From Eupeodes corollae (Eukaryota > Arthropoda > Insecta > Diptera > Syrphidae): DNA of 64,000 bases. The notes below the pieces were generated by a model that did not search any database, was not told where the DNA came from, and saw nothing but the letters and a program-made list of their open reading frames with translations. Of this stretch, positions 11,906 through 23,045 are shown in pieces. Positions within the stretch are counted from its first letter, which is position 1. The number at the start of each line of letters is the position of its first letter. The DNA lies in NCBI RefSeq assembly GCF_945859685.1, contig NC_079148.1, forward strand, positions 119,766,589 to 119,830,588. Reading direction: 5' to 3'. The position numbers were made by a program, and so were the translations under genes.

Positions 11906-12451
11906 AAATTGAACATTTAATTCTTTTCTTGTTATTGAAAAATGGATTTAAATAAATAGAGCCATAATAAATATAAATTGTTATTATATTGAATCACCTC
12001 CATGTACACGAAGTAGAAGACTACAGGGCGTGTTTTAAATCATTTTAAATCTGATAAAATAAATCTGACGGAATTGTTACTCCAGGAAACGAGTTGAGTC
12101 GATATATTGAAACTTATGTAAAGCAAACTCTCTTGTTTTTGAAAAATATGGTTTTGGTCGAAATGAAAAACTTTGTGAGAATAATATCCTAATGGACAAA
12201 ATTGAATGCACCTATACCTGGGGAATATTTTACAATTTTACCTTCAAGATTCAATTGACTCAGTAATTGAAGGTGCGGGCCAACTGCTTCCTTATCGCTG
12301 AGCAGTTTGGCCCTTTGAGCTGCTTGAATTGCAGAACGATTTTTTCGAAAAAGCATCTCTTTTAAAAGGTACTTACTAAAAACCCGCACTGTTTTGTCTT
12401 GGGCTGATGTATTGGTGTTCATTATAAAACTGTTGAATCATTGGACCATTT
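11906..12451. other. Intergenic with one unassigned short ORF
   Basis: Between gene 3 and repeat copy 2. An open frame on the minus strand at 12422-12189 (77 aa) has a non-random look: a basic helix-like stretch with FRKNRSAIQAAQRAKLLSD, then LLSQLNLEGKIVKYSPG. It ends close to the 5' palindrome of the repeat. I do not recognise the family. It could be a relic exon or part of a transposon ORF. Confidence 0.35.
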
Positions 12452-13882
12452 TTAACTTCCCATAGGAAGTTATTGTAATGGGTCCGATTTGTCAAATTGA
12501 AAATTTTGACATTTCTCGACGTTTCAAGGTCAATAGAGTCGAAATAAAAGATTTTTAGAAAGATGTCTGTGCGTGCGTGTGTACGTACGTTCGTACGTTC
12601 GTACGTCCGTACGTTCGCGACGTTTTTTTCGTTGTCCATAGCTCAAGAACCAGAAGAGATATCGACTCCAAATAAATTTTGTTATACAGATAATAAGGCA
12701 GAAAGATGCAGAAAGGGCTCTCAAGAAAATTGCGAGGGTGGTTTTTTACCATAGCAGTTTAAAAAAAAGGTGAACATTTTGGTTAACCCTAAATATCTTA
12801 CGAACCAAAAACGTTAGAGACTTGAATTAAATTTTTTATAATAAACTTTAACGTGATCTCAAAGAGTATATTTTTTGAAAAAAATCTATCTAACGGTTTT
12901 TTTATAAATCAAAAAAACTGAAAAAAAAAATTTGTCACCTCCAAAATTCAACGACTAAAATATAATTTCATCTCCAAAACAATTTTGAGCAACGGAGAAC
13001 AATGTTTTTGAAATCTGAAAAAATTTTGAGAAAAATCGAATTGACAGTTTTTTTTATAAAAAATAAAAATCTAAAAAAAACATAACTCAAAGTTGGTAAA
13101 AATTGAATATCGATTCAAATATCTTTTCAAAAACTTGAAATTTAGGCTTAAAACTTATTTTATCTTATAACAAATATTGTTTTCAACATTCGCTAAAATT
13201 TTGAAAAAAATCGAATTGACAGTTTTTTTACAAAAAATAAAAAACCGAAAAAAAATTATTAAAAGTTGGTAAAAATTGATTTTCAACTCAAATATCTTTT
13301 CAAAACTTTTAAATATTGGCTTCAAACTAATTTTATCTTATAAGAAATATTGTTTTCAACATTCGGTAAAATTTTGAGAAAAATCGAATTGACAGGTTTT
13401 TTTACAAAAAATAAAAACCTAAAAAAAAATGTATAAAAGTTGGTAAAAATTGACTTTTGACTCAAATATCTCTTCAAAAATTTTAAATATTGGCTGCAAA
13501 CTAATTTTATCTTATAAGAAATATTATTTTCAACATTTGGTAAAATTTTTAAAAAATTCAAATTGACAGTTTTTTTTACAAAAAATAAAACTCTAAAAAA
13601 AACAATACTAAAACTTGGTAAAAATTTACTTTCGGTTCAAATAGCTTTTCAAAAATTAAAAATATTGTCTTCAAACTTTTTTATTTCACAGAAAATACTA
13701 TTTTCGATATTCAGTATTTTTTTAGAGAATTCCAACAGTCCGTTTTTTCATAAAAAATAAAATCTACAAAAAATAGTACGCAAATTTGGTAAAAATTGAT
13801 AAACGGACAAATTTTAAGCAAGACAAATCGACTGACGGGATGGGAAGTTATCAGTGTGGGTCGCATCCCAGCCTCTTTTTCT
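12452..13882 (+). mobile_element. Helentron-like repeat family H, copy 2
   Basis: Begins TTAACTTCC with a palindrome AACTTCC-CATA-GGAAGTT (12454-12471). The head follows: CCGATTTGTCAAATTG, an ACGT-rich CpG stretch at about 12572-12618, and CTCAAGAACCAGAAGAGATA. From about 12990 come five tandem AT-rich monomers; their GACAG/AACAG marks fall near 13043, 13218, 13391, 13565 and 13735, a period of 172-175 bp. The end is a GGGATG/CATCCC hairpin (13837-13869) followed by AGCCTCTTTTT. There is no coding capacity. Palindromic start, tandem middle and 3' hairpin match the plan of HINE/DINE-1-type Helentron derivatives; this assignment is inference. Confidence 0.75.
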
Positions 13883-14102
13883 TTAAAAATCTTGCTGTAA
13901 CAACATTTGAACACATCGACGTATAACAGTTTATTTACATTTAAAGCTCATAAATGTTATTCGTTTGTTTGAGAATTGATGGCTAAGAACAGACAACGGT
14001 AAGATTTCACAATATTGTCAAAAGTGTAACATACAGATTTGTGTCATAATACTTCAAGCAACGTCATGGTCAGCCATTATCGGACGTTTAAAATTGTTAA
14101 AT

Positions 14103-14620
14103 GGCTGCGTTCAATCTCGTGTTGGATAGGGTATCTTAAATATGTGGATATGTTGAACCAGTTGGATAGCTGTATTGAGATTGCTGTCAAAAAATAAAAA
14201 CAACTTAGCTGTTTACAAAAAGCAGAGAAACATTTAAGCTTCGAAGTCAAAATGGATAATTCAACTGATTCGTCGGACTATGAGGACTATTATGAAGTGA
14301 CAATACCTAGATATATGTAGTTTGGAAGAATTTCGGTTTTATTTCGGAATGAGCAGAAATTGCAACTTCAACTAACATGTTGTGTCTTTTTGTTTACCAA
14401 CAAATACAAAAATCTGAAATAAACTTTCAAGTTTCTTAAAATTCAACCATGTGTAGAATCAGCTTTTCTGTCAGATACCTTTATACCCCAGAAATTCTTG
14501 GTTACCTTTGCATTCCTTTTTTGACATCTCAGCTGTTTTTGATCAGCTGTTATTTTACACGTAAAACACTATAACAAAAAGGTATCCGGATACCCTATCT
14601 GTCTGAGATTGAACGCAGCC
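14103..14620. mobile_element. Non-autonomous TIR element, family M2, complete copy
   Basis: GGCTGCGTTCAATCTC at 14103-14118 is repeated inverted, without mismatch, at 14605-14620. The flanks are AAT on both sides (14100-14102 and 14621-14623), a likely 3-bp target duplication. Length is 518 bp. Inside, an ATG at 14252 opens 22 codons (MDNSTDSSDYED...) and then stops; the copy at 20975 keeps the same start. A 3-bp AT-rich duplication with G-rich TIR ends fits PIF/Harbinger, but no transposase is present to prove it. Confidence 0.75.
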
Positions 14621-14993
14621 AATGTTGTTGCCTAAGCATCTGTCAATTGCTGTCAAATCATAAGACTTTTCGCGCTGACACAAAATGGAATCAGATAACC
14701 ATTTAATATAAATTTATATGAATTTAGCAATACAAAATTTCTTTACTTGCCTGGTTGACAATTATTGTATTGCTATCATAGCACTTGCCAGATTACAGGA
14801 CAGAACAAGTTTGTCAATATTAGAATATCCAAAAATCGTCTGTACTTAAATATTACTTTGTGGTTAGTTTTGTTATTAATTGCTTAAAATTATTAATGAC
14901 TTTTTCCAAGTTCGTAATTATGAACATAATGTATTTATTTAAATAAAATATTCTCAACTATTTTTACAACACAATGTCTATGAGTATAAGTAT

Positions 14994-16733
14994 TCATTTT
15001 AATTCTTTGACATAACTCCACAGCCATTCCAAAAAAAAAACAAAAGTTGCAAGTATTAATCCAATTGTCAAATTTATCCAAGCAAATTTAAACTGATACA
15101 TGTTCAGAGGCGTACGTGATGCGTCTTCACTCACTTCTTCTGTCTCCATGTGAAAGCCTGCCGCTTTTACCAAATACATAACATCGGAATCCCACTTCTG
15201 CATTAACCCAGTTTGTTGTATTTCAATTATAAAATCTTTTAAAATTTCCTTAAATGGTGAATGAAACGGTAGCAAATATCCAATTTGATTATAACCCAAT
15301 ACTTCTTTAGCTTTTCGAAATGGGCTTTTCCTAACAAGTGACTGAAAATTAATCAAAAACTGACATCGATCACCATCTAATCCGTAAGCGAAACTAGTAT
15401 TCTGCATAGTTAAGCATTGTTTTATAAATTCCAAAATATGAATTGGAATGACAATCTTTTCTAAACCATTTGAATGTCCATTATTTTTCAACGAATCCCA
15501 TGAACTATTTGGTAATATAATTTGAACATTGTTATCTATAAGATCTTGGACGGTATCGTATTGTTTTATTTTTATATAAACTGTTAGAAATGATTGAAAG
15601 TAACTTCCATACAACCTTTCAATAACAAAGCCAAAGACAATGACTACCAAATGAAAACGGTAATTTGAAACTATTGGTCGTCCAGAAGAAGTACTCAACA
15701 ATGTTAGATAGATTTCTGTAAAACTACCCCAAATGTCTGGTCTTGAATTGGTCAGCGAGTTGAGGGCGACTTTGGAAATCGTTATGAAAACAATAGCTAG
15801 TCCAATGCAAAGCCATACTGTTGTCCTAAATGGCCTCTGGAAATATTCCGTTGGATTCAGATATCCATTGCAAGGTACCATCAAAGCTTTTTCTTGAAAT
15901 AAAATTGGATAACTTAGATCGAAATCATTATGGCGGTAAGCCGAGCTCATGCTGATATCAATTTTATGATTAACATAGGCATCGATTATGGATTCTTCAA
16001 AGAAAACCTTTGTTTCATCTTTGTTGACCAAAACTTCTTTTATAGATGCATTGTGTTTTTTTAAAAAATTAACAATTATCATTCCAAATGTTCCTCCTAT
16101 ACGTTTTTCTCCATCTTTATTTGGGTCTGGATACCAAAACGATCTGGGCAAATCAGTTTGATAGGCCGATGTTCGAATAGCGAAACCATTAAAATCTCTC
16201 AAAGCATCAGGAAGCTGCGTTTCGTTTTCGACAAGTTGTTGTACTGGATTTTGAGCGAAAGGAAGGTAGCAATATGTCGACGAGTTGCTAAGTATTCCAA
16301 AGATTCTAGTAAATTTTAATTCGTGAAAGAAGGAAAAGTATTTTATCAAAATGTCCGTGCTTCTGGCTGAAATTATAACAAATTTCCTAACTTGAAGGCT
16401 CTTGATAATCTTTTTCAATAGTTTTAAATACGAATTTTGAAGGTTTTCTTTAGGAACTTGGTAAATTATTATAATTTTAACGGATTGTCTTAAGTCATCT
16501 TTAAATTGAGTGTTAAATGTCGAAATTGGTATGGATCCTTCGTTTTTCATAAAATAAGATACAAATTTGTAACCATTTCCGATGTAATACACTGACGATG
16601 AATCACTTTTCAAATGAACTCTTACAATCAATTGTTGAATTTTGGAATTATTTTCAGCTAAAATGGTTCTTATTGCACTTAGTGATAGAAATATAAATAT
16701 TTTTAATATTTGCATTTTTCTGAGCGAATTCAA
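14994..16733 (-). CDS. Divergent ionotropic receptor (chemosensory IR), intronless
   Basis: A single 579-codon frame. The N-terminus is signal-like (about residues 7-26, starting either at Met1 or at Met7, position 16715). A ligand-binding-type region follows. Three membrane segments are visible: about 303-324 (TVWLCIGLAIVFITISKVAL), 357-385 (containing VVIVFGFVIERLYGSYF) and 549-572 (NLTIGLILATFVFFLEWLW), with a short pore-like stretch near 335-352. This three-segment order with split ligand-binding lobes is the insect IR/iGluR plan. Lack of introns and weak conservation suit divergent gustatory-type IR clades such as the Drosophila IR20a group; clade placement is inference. There are no internal stops, so it is probably functional. 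It is unrelated to its protease neighbours. Confidence 0.88.
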   Translation of the reverse strand: MNSLRKMQILKIFIFLSLSAIRTILAENNSKIQQLIVRVHLKSDSSSVYYIGNGYKFVSYFMKNEGSIPISTFNTQFKDDLRQSVKIIIIYQVPKENLQNSYLKLLKKIIKSLQVRKFVIISARSTDILIKYFSFFHELKFTRIFGILSNSSTYCYLPFAQNPVQQLVENETQLPDALRDFNGFAIRTSAYQTDLPRSFWYPDPNKDGEKRIGGTFGMIIVNFLKKHNASIKEVLVNKDETKVFFEESIIDAYVNHKIDISMSSAYRHNDFDLSYPILFQEKALMVPCNGYLNPTEYFQRPFRTTVWLCIGLAIVFITISKVALNSLTNSRPDIWGSFTEIYLTLLSTSSGRPIVSNYRFHLVVIVFGFVIERLYGSYFQSFLTVYIKIKQYDTVQDLIDNNVQIILPNSSWDSLKNNGHSNGLEKIVIPIHILEFIKQCLTMQNTSFAYGLDGDRCQFLINFQSLVRKSPFRKAKEVLGYNQIGYLLPFHSPFKEILKDFIIEIQQTGLMQKWDSDVMYLVKAAGFHMETEEVSEDASRTPLNMYQFKFAWINLTIGLILATFVFFLEWLWSYVKELK

Positions 16734-17106
16734 TGAAACGTAAAGTAAGACTGGTCTTAGACAATTTTAACAGTCGAAATGTTTTAATTATTTCACAATG
16801 AGAAAAATTAAATGCAGAAAAAAGGATATTGATTTTTAATGTTATTTTTATCTTATAAATGTCGATGCTTTAAAGCTTTTAAAAATATTTTTGTTTAATT
16901 GTTAAACTCCATCTGATATAGATGATATATGAATTTAAAACATAACTTTAAAACGAATTGAAAAACATTATTATTTTTCTTGTAGTATTGAACAAATAAG
17001 TCTTATTAAATGTAAAGGGTGGTCATAATACAAGTTTCTGTTTTAACCTTTAATATTATGAATATTCAATAATTTTTCATGGCTTAATTTATACAAACAT
17101 TTCCAT

Positions 17107-18245
17107 TTTTTTTTGTTTATAATTAGTGAACACTTAAAGGGTTTTTTATACCTTTAATATGCCAAAGACGCAATGTGAGCATTAGGAAAAGAGGGAAGGG
17201 TTGGATAGGAGGTGTCGGTGTACATTGGTTTTAAATTTCTGAACATTGCAATGACAGGGAAAGATAGAGCGTGGCAAGGCGCCACATTCGCATAATACGG
17301 CTAAAAAAAGAATCTATGTACTTCATAGTACTGCCGAAGTTGGGCTCAAGGGTAGACTGATGGGCATTCCTAGAAGCGCGGGTATTACGGTTAAATTGTT
17401 TAAGGGGAGGAATGCAACTGGCTATTTCACCAGAGCATAATCCGTTAAAATAACGGTAAAAAAGGTTGAGGCGATGTAAACGAGTTCATGATGTTAATGT
17501 CACCAATCATTTTAAAAGCTCTTTTTTGAATACTGTCCAAGAGGCTTAAATAAGGTACTGGAGCACCAGCCGAGAGGTGAGAGTTATATTCAAGTTTCGG
17601 ACGTATATAGGTTTTGTAGACTGTAGCCCGATTAGACGGAGAGACAATTTTCTTGCAACGTTTTTAAAAACCTAGACATCTTGAGGCATTTTTGGCAACA
17701 TCGCGTATGTGATCGCTCTATAAAAGGTGGTTGCTGATGCACATTCCGAGGATGTCAAGATTTTCCGTTTCGTTGATGCAAGTGCCACTCATAGATAGTG
17801 GCAAAGAGGGTTTATCTCGGTTATTCCCCATTGTACAATGCTGTGTAGGTCGGAATTTAATGACCTAATCATATTTTGCCGTTGCAGTTCCACATCCGAA
17901 GAGGAGGGTTGTGAGTCTGGAAACGAATATGAAAAGCTAAGATAGCGATCGTCAGCGAAACAATGTATTGGATTAGAAGTAGCAGACAGGAGATCATTTA
18001 TTAAAATGAGGAAGAGTGTCGGAGACAAAACGGAGCCCTGGGGCACACCAGCGTTTATTTTATGAGTTTCAGACTTGAATCCGTCCAAAACAACTTGTAT
18101 TGAACGGTTCGAAAGAAAATTTCTAATCCAACGAAGAAGAGATTCGTCGATACCGAAAGCACGCATTTTCGATAAGAAAATCAAGTGCAATAATCTTACT
18201 TTCTCCAAAACGATGTAAATATCTGTTCCACTGCTCATACAATGT
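17107..18245 (-). mobile_element. LINE family L1f, copy A (5'-truncated RT fragment)
   Basis: The minus strand carries the middle and end of a reverse transcriptase. A frame at 18238-17789 includes GVPQGSVLSPTLFLI and the catalytic CFADD; the remaining C-terminal region to about 17150 is broken by stops. It starts at TGAGCAGTGGAACAGA and its 3' end matches the end of the copy at 63.9 kb (CATATTAAAGGTAT, then an A-rich tail). The motif set fits the CR1/Jockey-like non-LTR group. Dead copy. Confidence 0.85.
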
Positions 18246-19077
18246 CTATCAAGTGGCTGGTGCGGCTAGACTTATGTTACCCTAATTTTTGAAGAAGTTG
18301 TTGATGCTTTTCGACAGTAGCTCACGGATTCTTTAAAAGATATTGGCCAGAGGTTTTGCAAAACCATGTCCTTAATTTCAGAGGCAAAAAAGACGTTAAG
18401 GTTGTTCCCAGTCTCATTTTCGAAGAAAAATGGAACAATGAAGCCAAAGCAGCGGTGATGAAAATTTGCCTTGTTAAAAATTGTGATTTTTCGCCAAAAA
18501 ATCGTCATCCACTTCAAGCTGCTTAGTTGCTCAAAAGCTGCTAAGCGGATGGCCTTTAATTGCTGAACCCATCGGACCTTTTGAAGTGAATAATCTAAAC
18601 TTTGTGTGTAAAATTGTCCCTAGGCTAGTGCGTGGAATGTTGAGCTGTAAAATCGATGGCAAGTTGAAGTCCGTGAGATGAGTCTCCCACTGTTCATCTA
18701 AAATAGTAACTATACAAATTGCAGTTAAAAAAACTGCATTTGACAGCTGTATATTTCACATTAACAGAAATGCAGCATGAAATATGTCACTCGTTCGAAA
18801 TCTCTCAAAAAATGGTTATTTTCCAATAAAAATATCCATGAAAGAAATCTCCGAAGAATAGATTTTTATTGCTAAAGTATCTCTAAGAAATCTCCAAGTC
18901 CCCAATGTCCAATTGCAGGAAATATGTCTTGAGCCAAAGCTTCATAAACTCTCTAAAAACAATATAACAACATGACCCTATTATTTTTTTGGTTACCAAA
19001 ATTTTTCATTACACAAATGATTTTAAATCCAAATTTTGAAACACCATTTATATAGAAATGTATAGTTAGGAACTCTT
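18246..19077. other. Intergenic with dispersed repeat R5, copy 1 (about 18735-19025)
   Basis: The segment from CATTAACAGAAATGCAGC to TTTTTTGGTTACCAAAA recurs, diverged, at about 22385-22640 in the same orientation; both copies contain CACTCGTTCGAAATCTCTC. No termini or coding region were recognised. A minus-strand open frame at 18517-18272 (81 aa) has no recognised similarity. Confidence 0.55.
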
Positions 19078-20817
19078 ATTAACTTCCCATAGGAAGTTAT
19101 TGTAATGGGTCCGATTTGTCAAATTGTCCCTAGAGTCGAAATAAAAGATTTTTAGAAAGATGTCTGTGCGTGCGTGTGTACGTACGTTCGTACGTCCGTA
19201 AGTCCGTATGTCCGTACGTTCGCGACGTTTTTTTCGTCCTCCTCAAGAACCAGAAGAGATATCAACTTCAAATAAATTTTGTTATACAGATAATAAGGCA
19301 GAAAGATGCAAAAAGGGCTCTCAAGAAAATTACGTGGGTGGTTTTTTTTACCATAGCAGTTTGAAAAAAGGTGAAAATTTTGGTTAACCCTAAATATCTT
19401 ACAAACCAAAAACGCTAGAGACTTGAATTGAATTTTATATAATATATTGTAACGGGATACCAAACAGGTATATTTTTTGAAAAAAGTCAATATAACGGTT
19501 TTTTTTAGAAATCAATAAAACTGAAAAAAAAAAATGTGTCACCTAAAAATTTTACGACTGAAATATGATTTCATCTCTAAAACAATTTTGTGCAACGAAG
19601 AATAATGTTTTTGACATCTGATAAAATTTTGAGAAAAATCGAATTGACAGTTTTTTTATAAAAAATAAAAATCTAAAAAAAATATTACTCAAAGTTCGTA
19701 AAAATTGAATATTGATTCAAATATTTTTGAAAATTTTGAAATTTAAGCTTCAAACTTATTTTATCTTATATGAAATATTGTTTTCAACATTTTGAAAAAT
19801 GTTGAGAAAAATCGAATTGACAGTTTTTAAAAAAAAATGTATGAAAGTTTGTAAAAATTGATTTTCGACTCAAATATCTTTTCAAAACTTTGAGATATTG
19901 GCTTTAATTTACTTTTATCTTTCAAAAAATCTTGTTGTCAACATTAAATTAAAGTATGATAAAATCGAATTGACATTTTTTTTACAAAAAATTAAAAACC
20001 GGAAAAAAATTAACAAAAGTTGGAAAAAAATGATTTTCGACTCAAATAACTTTTAAAAACTTTGAGATAATAGCTATTGGCCAATTTTTTCTTATAAGAA
20101 GTATTGTTTTCAACATTAGTACAAATTTTGAGAAAAATCGATTTGACAGTTTTTTTTTCAAAAAAAAAAAAACCTAAAAAAAATTTATAAAAGTTGGTAA
20201 AAATTGATTTTCGACTCAAATATCTCTTCAAAAATTTTAAATATTGGCTTCAAACTAATTTTTTCTTATAAGAATATTGTTTTCAACATTAAGTAAAATT
20301 TTTAAAAAATTCGAATTGACAGTTTTTTTACAAAAAATAAAAACCAAAAAAAAAATTAATAAAAGTTGGTAAAAATTGGTTTTCGACTCAAATATCTTTT
20401 CAAAAATTTGAATTATTGGCTTCAAACTAATTTTATCTTATTAGAAATATTGTTCTCAACATTCGATAAAATTTTTAAAAAAATCGATTGGTCAGTTTTC
20501 TTACAAAAAATAAAACTCTAAAAAAAACAATACTAAAACTTGGTAAAAAATTACTTTCGACTCAAATAGCTTTTCAAAAATTAAAAATATTGGCTTCAAA
20601 CTTATTTTATTTCACAGAAAATATTGTTTTCGATACTAGTAATTTTTTATAAAAATCCAACAGTCCGTTTTTTCATAAAAAATAAAATCTATAAAAAATA
20701 GTACGCAAATTTGGTAAAAATTGATACGAGTACATATAGACAAACTTCTATGCAGGACAAATCAACAGACGGGATGGGAAGTTATCAGTGTGGGTCGCAT
20801 CCCAGCCGCTTTTTCAT
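19078..20817 (+). mobile_element. Helentron-like repeat family H, copy 3 (longest array)
   Basis: Palindrome AACTTCC-CATA-GGAAGTT at 19081-19098, then the same head as copy 2 with part of it deleted (CAAATTG runs straight into TCCCTAGAGTCG). The ACGT-rich stretch is at about 19168-19224. The monomer array has marks near 19646, 19819, 19972, 20145, 20318, 20491 and 20658: about seven to eight units, mostly 173 bp apart with one short unit of 153 bp. The 3' hairpin GGGATG/CATCCC lies at 20771-20803. The monomer number differs from copies 2 and 4, which points to array expansion and contraction. Confidence 0.75.
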
Positions 20818-20974
20818 TTATTGTTTTCAGCGTGTTTATTTTTACTCTCAGCTACACAGACACATTTTCGTCAGTTTTACAAACGATGGGCTTTTACTTT
20901 GAAGATAAGTTTTCAATATTGTTTATGTTCAGGAAAAAGTCAACTCATTTCGTCCGAAGTATGGTATTGACTTT

Positions 20975-21617
20975 GGCTGCGTTCAATCTCGTGGTGGATT
21001 TTTATATACCTTGTTGAAAGAGTTGGACAGCTGTATTGAGATAGCTGTCAAAAAATAAAAACAACTTTCAGCTGTTCACAAAAAGCAGAGAAACATTTAA
21101 GCTCGAAGTCAAAATTGTTGTAAGATAAAACATTTAATGGATAATTCAACTGATTCGTCGGACGATGATGATAGGTGCGTAACAATTTAATAAACAAGAG
21201 ATAATCTCAATACGTAACCTATGTTAAATTTCTTCTTAGCTCAATTGGAATTTTATACGATTAAAAATTTACTTGGGAAATCTCCGTAATTACCTCCTAA
21301 AATTCGGAGGCAAGTAGCTTCTTCATCGTCTATTATGTACAGAACATCTTCAAATACAAATTTAAATAGCATTTTGTATCTTTTTGTTTACCAACAAATA
21401 CAGTATCTTTATGTTTACCAAAAAATACAAAAAGCTGAAATCAATTTTCAAGTTTCTTGAAATTCAATCATGTGTTGAATCAGCTGTTCTGACATATACC
21501 TTCATACCCCAGAAATTCTTGGTAACATTTGTATTCCTTTTTTGAAAGCTCAGCTTTTTTTGATCAGCTTGTATTTTACACTAACAAAAAGGTATCTGTC
21601 TGAGATTTAACGCAGCC
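20975..21617. mobile_element. Non-autonomous TIR element, family M2, second complete copy
   Basis: GGCTGCGTTCAATCTC at 20975-20990 pairs with GAGATTTAACGCAGCC at 21602-21617 (one mismatch). Length is 643 bp. Internal sequence is colinear with the 14.1-kb copy, including the ATG-led MDNSTDSSD peptide start at 21137, and has about 120 bp of extra DNA. No clear target duplication is seen. Confidence 0.72.
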
Positions 21618-23045
21618 ATTATGTTAAGCGATGGAGCGGGAAACAGATATCAGTATTAAAATAAATCAATTATACAAAAAGTTACTAGATGGACCAAGGT
21701 GCATTTTAATAAATTATATAAAAACAGCCTGGGCTTTAAACATACGTCTTAAAAGACACAGATAAAGTTTTTCGAATAATGCAAATGTATGATATAAGAC
21801 TATAATTATAAACCCTAACTACCTTCATTCTTCTCCTCATTATTTTACTGAAATTCACATTAATTTGTAAAAATAATATAGTATACTTATGGCTTAATGG
21901 TTTTTTTCTTTTAGAATTTGAATATGCACATATTAATTTAAATGTAACTGATAAACAATTAACAAAACTTAGTTTCAGTTAATTAAGCTAAATTCAAATA
22001 TATAAATACAGCTCTTTACTAGAAGGTCGCTTGTTAAAAAGTGATCAGTATAAAAAAGTGCATCTTCTATTTGGTAATAATTTAAATAAAATATTCTGTT
22101 AATAGTAGTAATAGTTAGAATATTAAAAGTTAGTTTTTGTTTCAGTTTACTCAAGACTTGAATTCTATTTTTATAAAAGTTAGTAACAAAACATTTTAGA
22201 ACGTTGATGAACTTCGTTTAAATGCCTGATAAACATATTATATTGTTTTTTAACATCCAAAAACCTTGCAAACATCTAACTTATTGCCCCGTTGTTTTTG
22301 AAGATTTGACAATCCCAAAGAGTATTTGAAATGTTCAACTTAAATATTAACTATTAAAATTATTGTTAAGTGTTGACAACATGCAAAAAAAACACAATTT
22401 GGCAGCTGACTATTTAGCATTAACAGAAATGCAGCTTCAAATATTTCACTCGTTCGAAATCTCTCAAAAATTTGTATTTCCCAAGAAAAATCTTCATAGA
22501 ATAAATCTTTAAGGAATAGATTTGTATTCTCAAAGGATCTCTAAGAAATCTCAAAAACCCCTTATGTTCAGGTGTGGGAAATATGTCTAATATTCTTTTG
22601 GTTACCAACACCTTTCTTTATACAAATGATTTCATGAATTCATTTTTACATTTATTTTTACATATATTTATTACATACATTTATTTTTAAAAAATCATCA
22701 AAGTTGGGCCTTAAGTCTCATCACCTTCAAAAAATTCAAGAATAACACCCACAAAATTTGTTATACATATTTTTGACTTCCAAAGGCCCGCAGGTTTCAG
22801 TAAGAAGTATTTTAACAAAACTAATCCCTACTCGTATTTTCTTATCATATCAATATTTTACACACTAAAACCCTCTTCAAAAAAAGTCAATATTATTTAT
22901 TCTGCTAATCTTTAACCACATATTGTCTTAAGTATCCATAAGACTGCCCTTGTGATAATCAATAGTTATCATATCCAGAGAATAATTTACGCATTGCATT
23001 CAAACATTTCTTATTGAACATTTTAGATTTGAAACTTTTGGGAAC
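21618..23045. other. Intergenic with dispersed repeat R5, copy 2 (about 22385-22640)
   Basis: Second copy of the repeat described at 18735-19025. The rest is AT-rich with no supported gene. No convincing TATA box was found at the usual distance upstream of gene 4. Confidence 0.5.

Noticed and set aside
12530..12754. Several overlapping ORFs on both strands rich in V-R-T-Y-E-R-T residues (also at 19.2 and 35.1 kb)
   Set aside because: They are translations of the ACGT-rich stretch in repeat family H, open in several frames because of its short period; no protein-like pattern.
13043..13735. Regularly spaced similar units, considered as a CRISPR-like or centromeric array
   Set aside because: The genome is eukaryotic, the units are contiguous without unique spacers, and they lie within a dispersed element; too few for a centromere.
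18272..18517. 81-aa minus-strand ORF
   Set aside because: No recognisable motif, biased composition and no neighbouring exons; chance or decayed frame.
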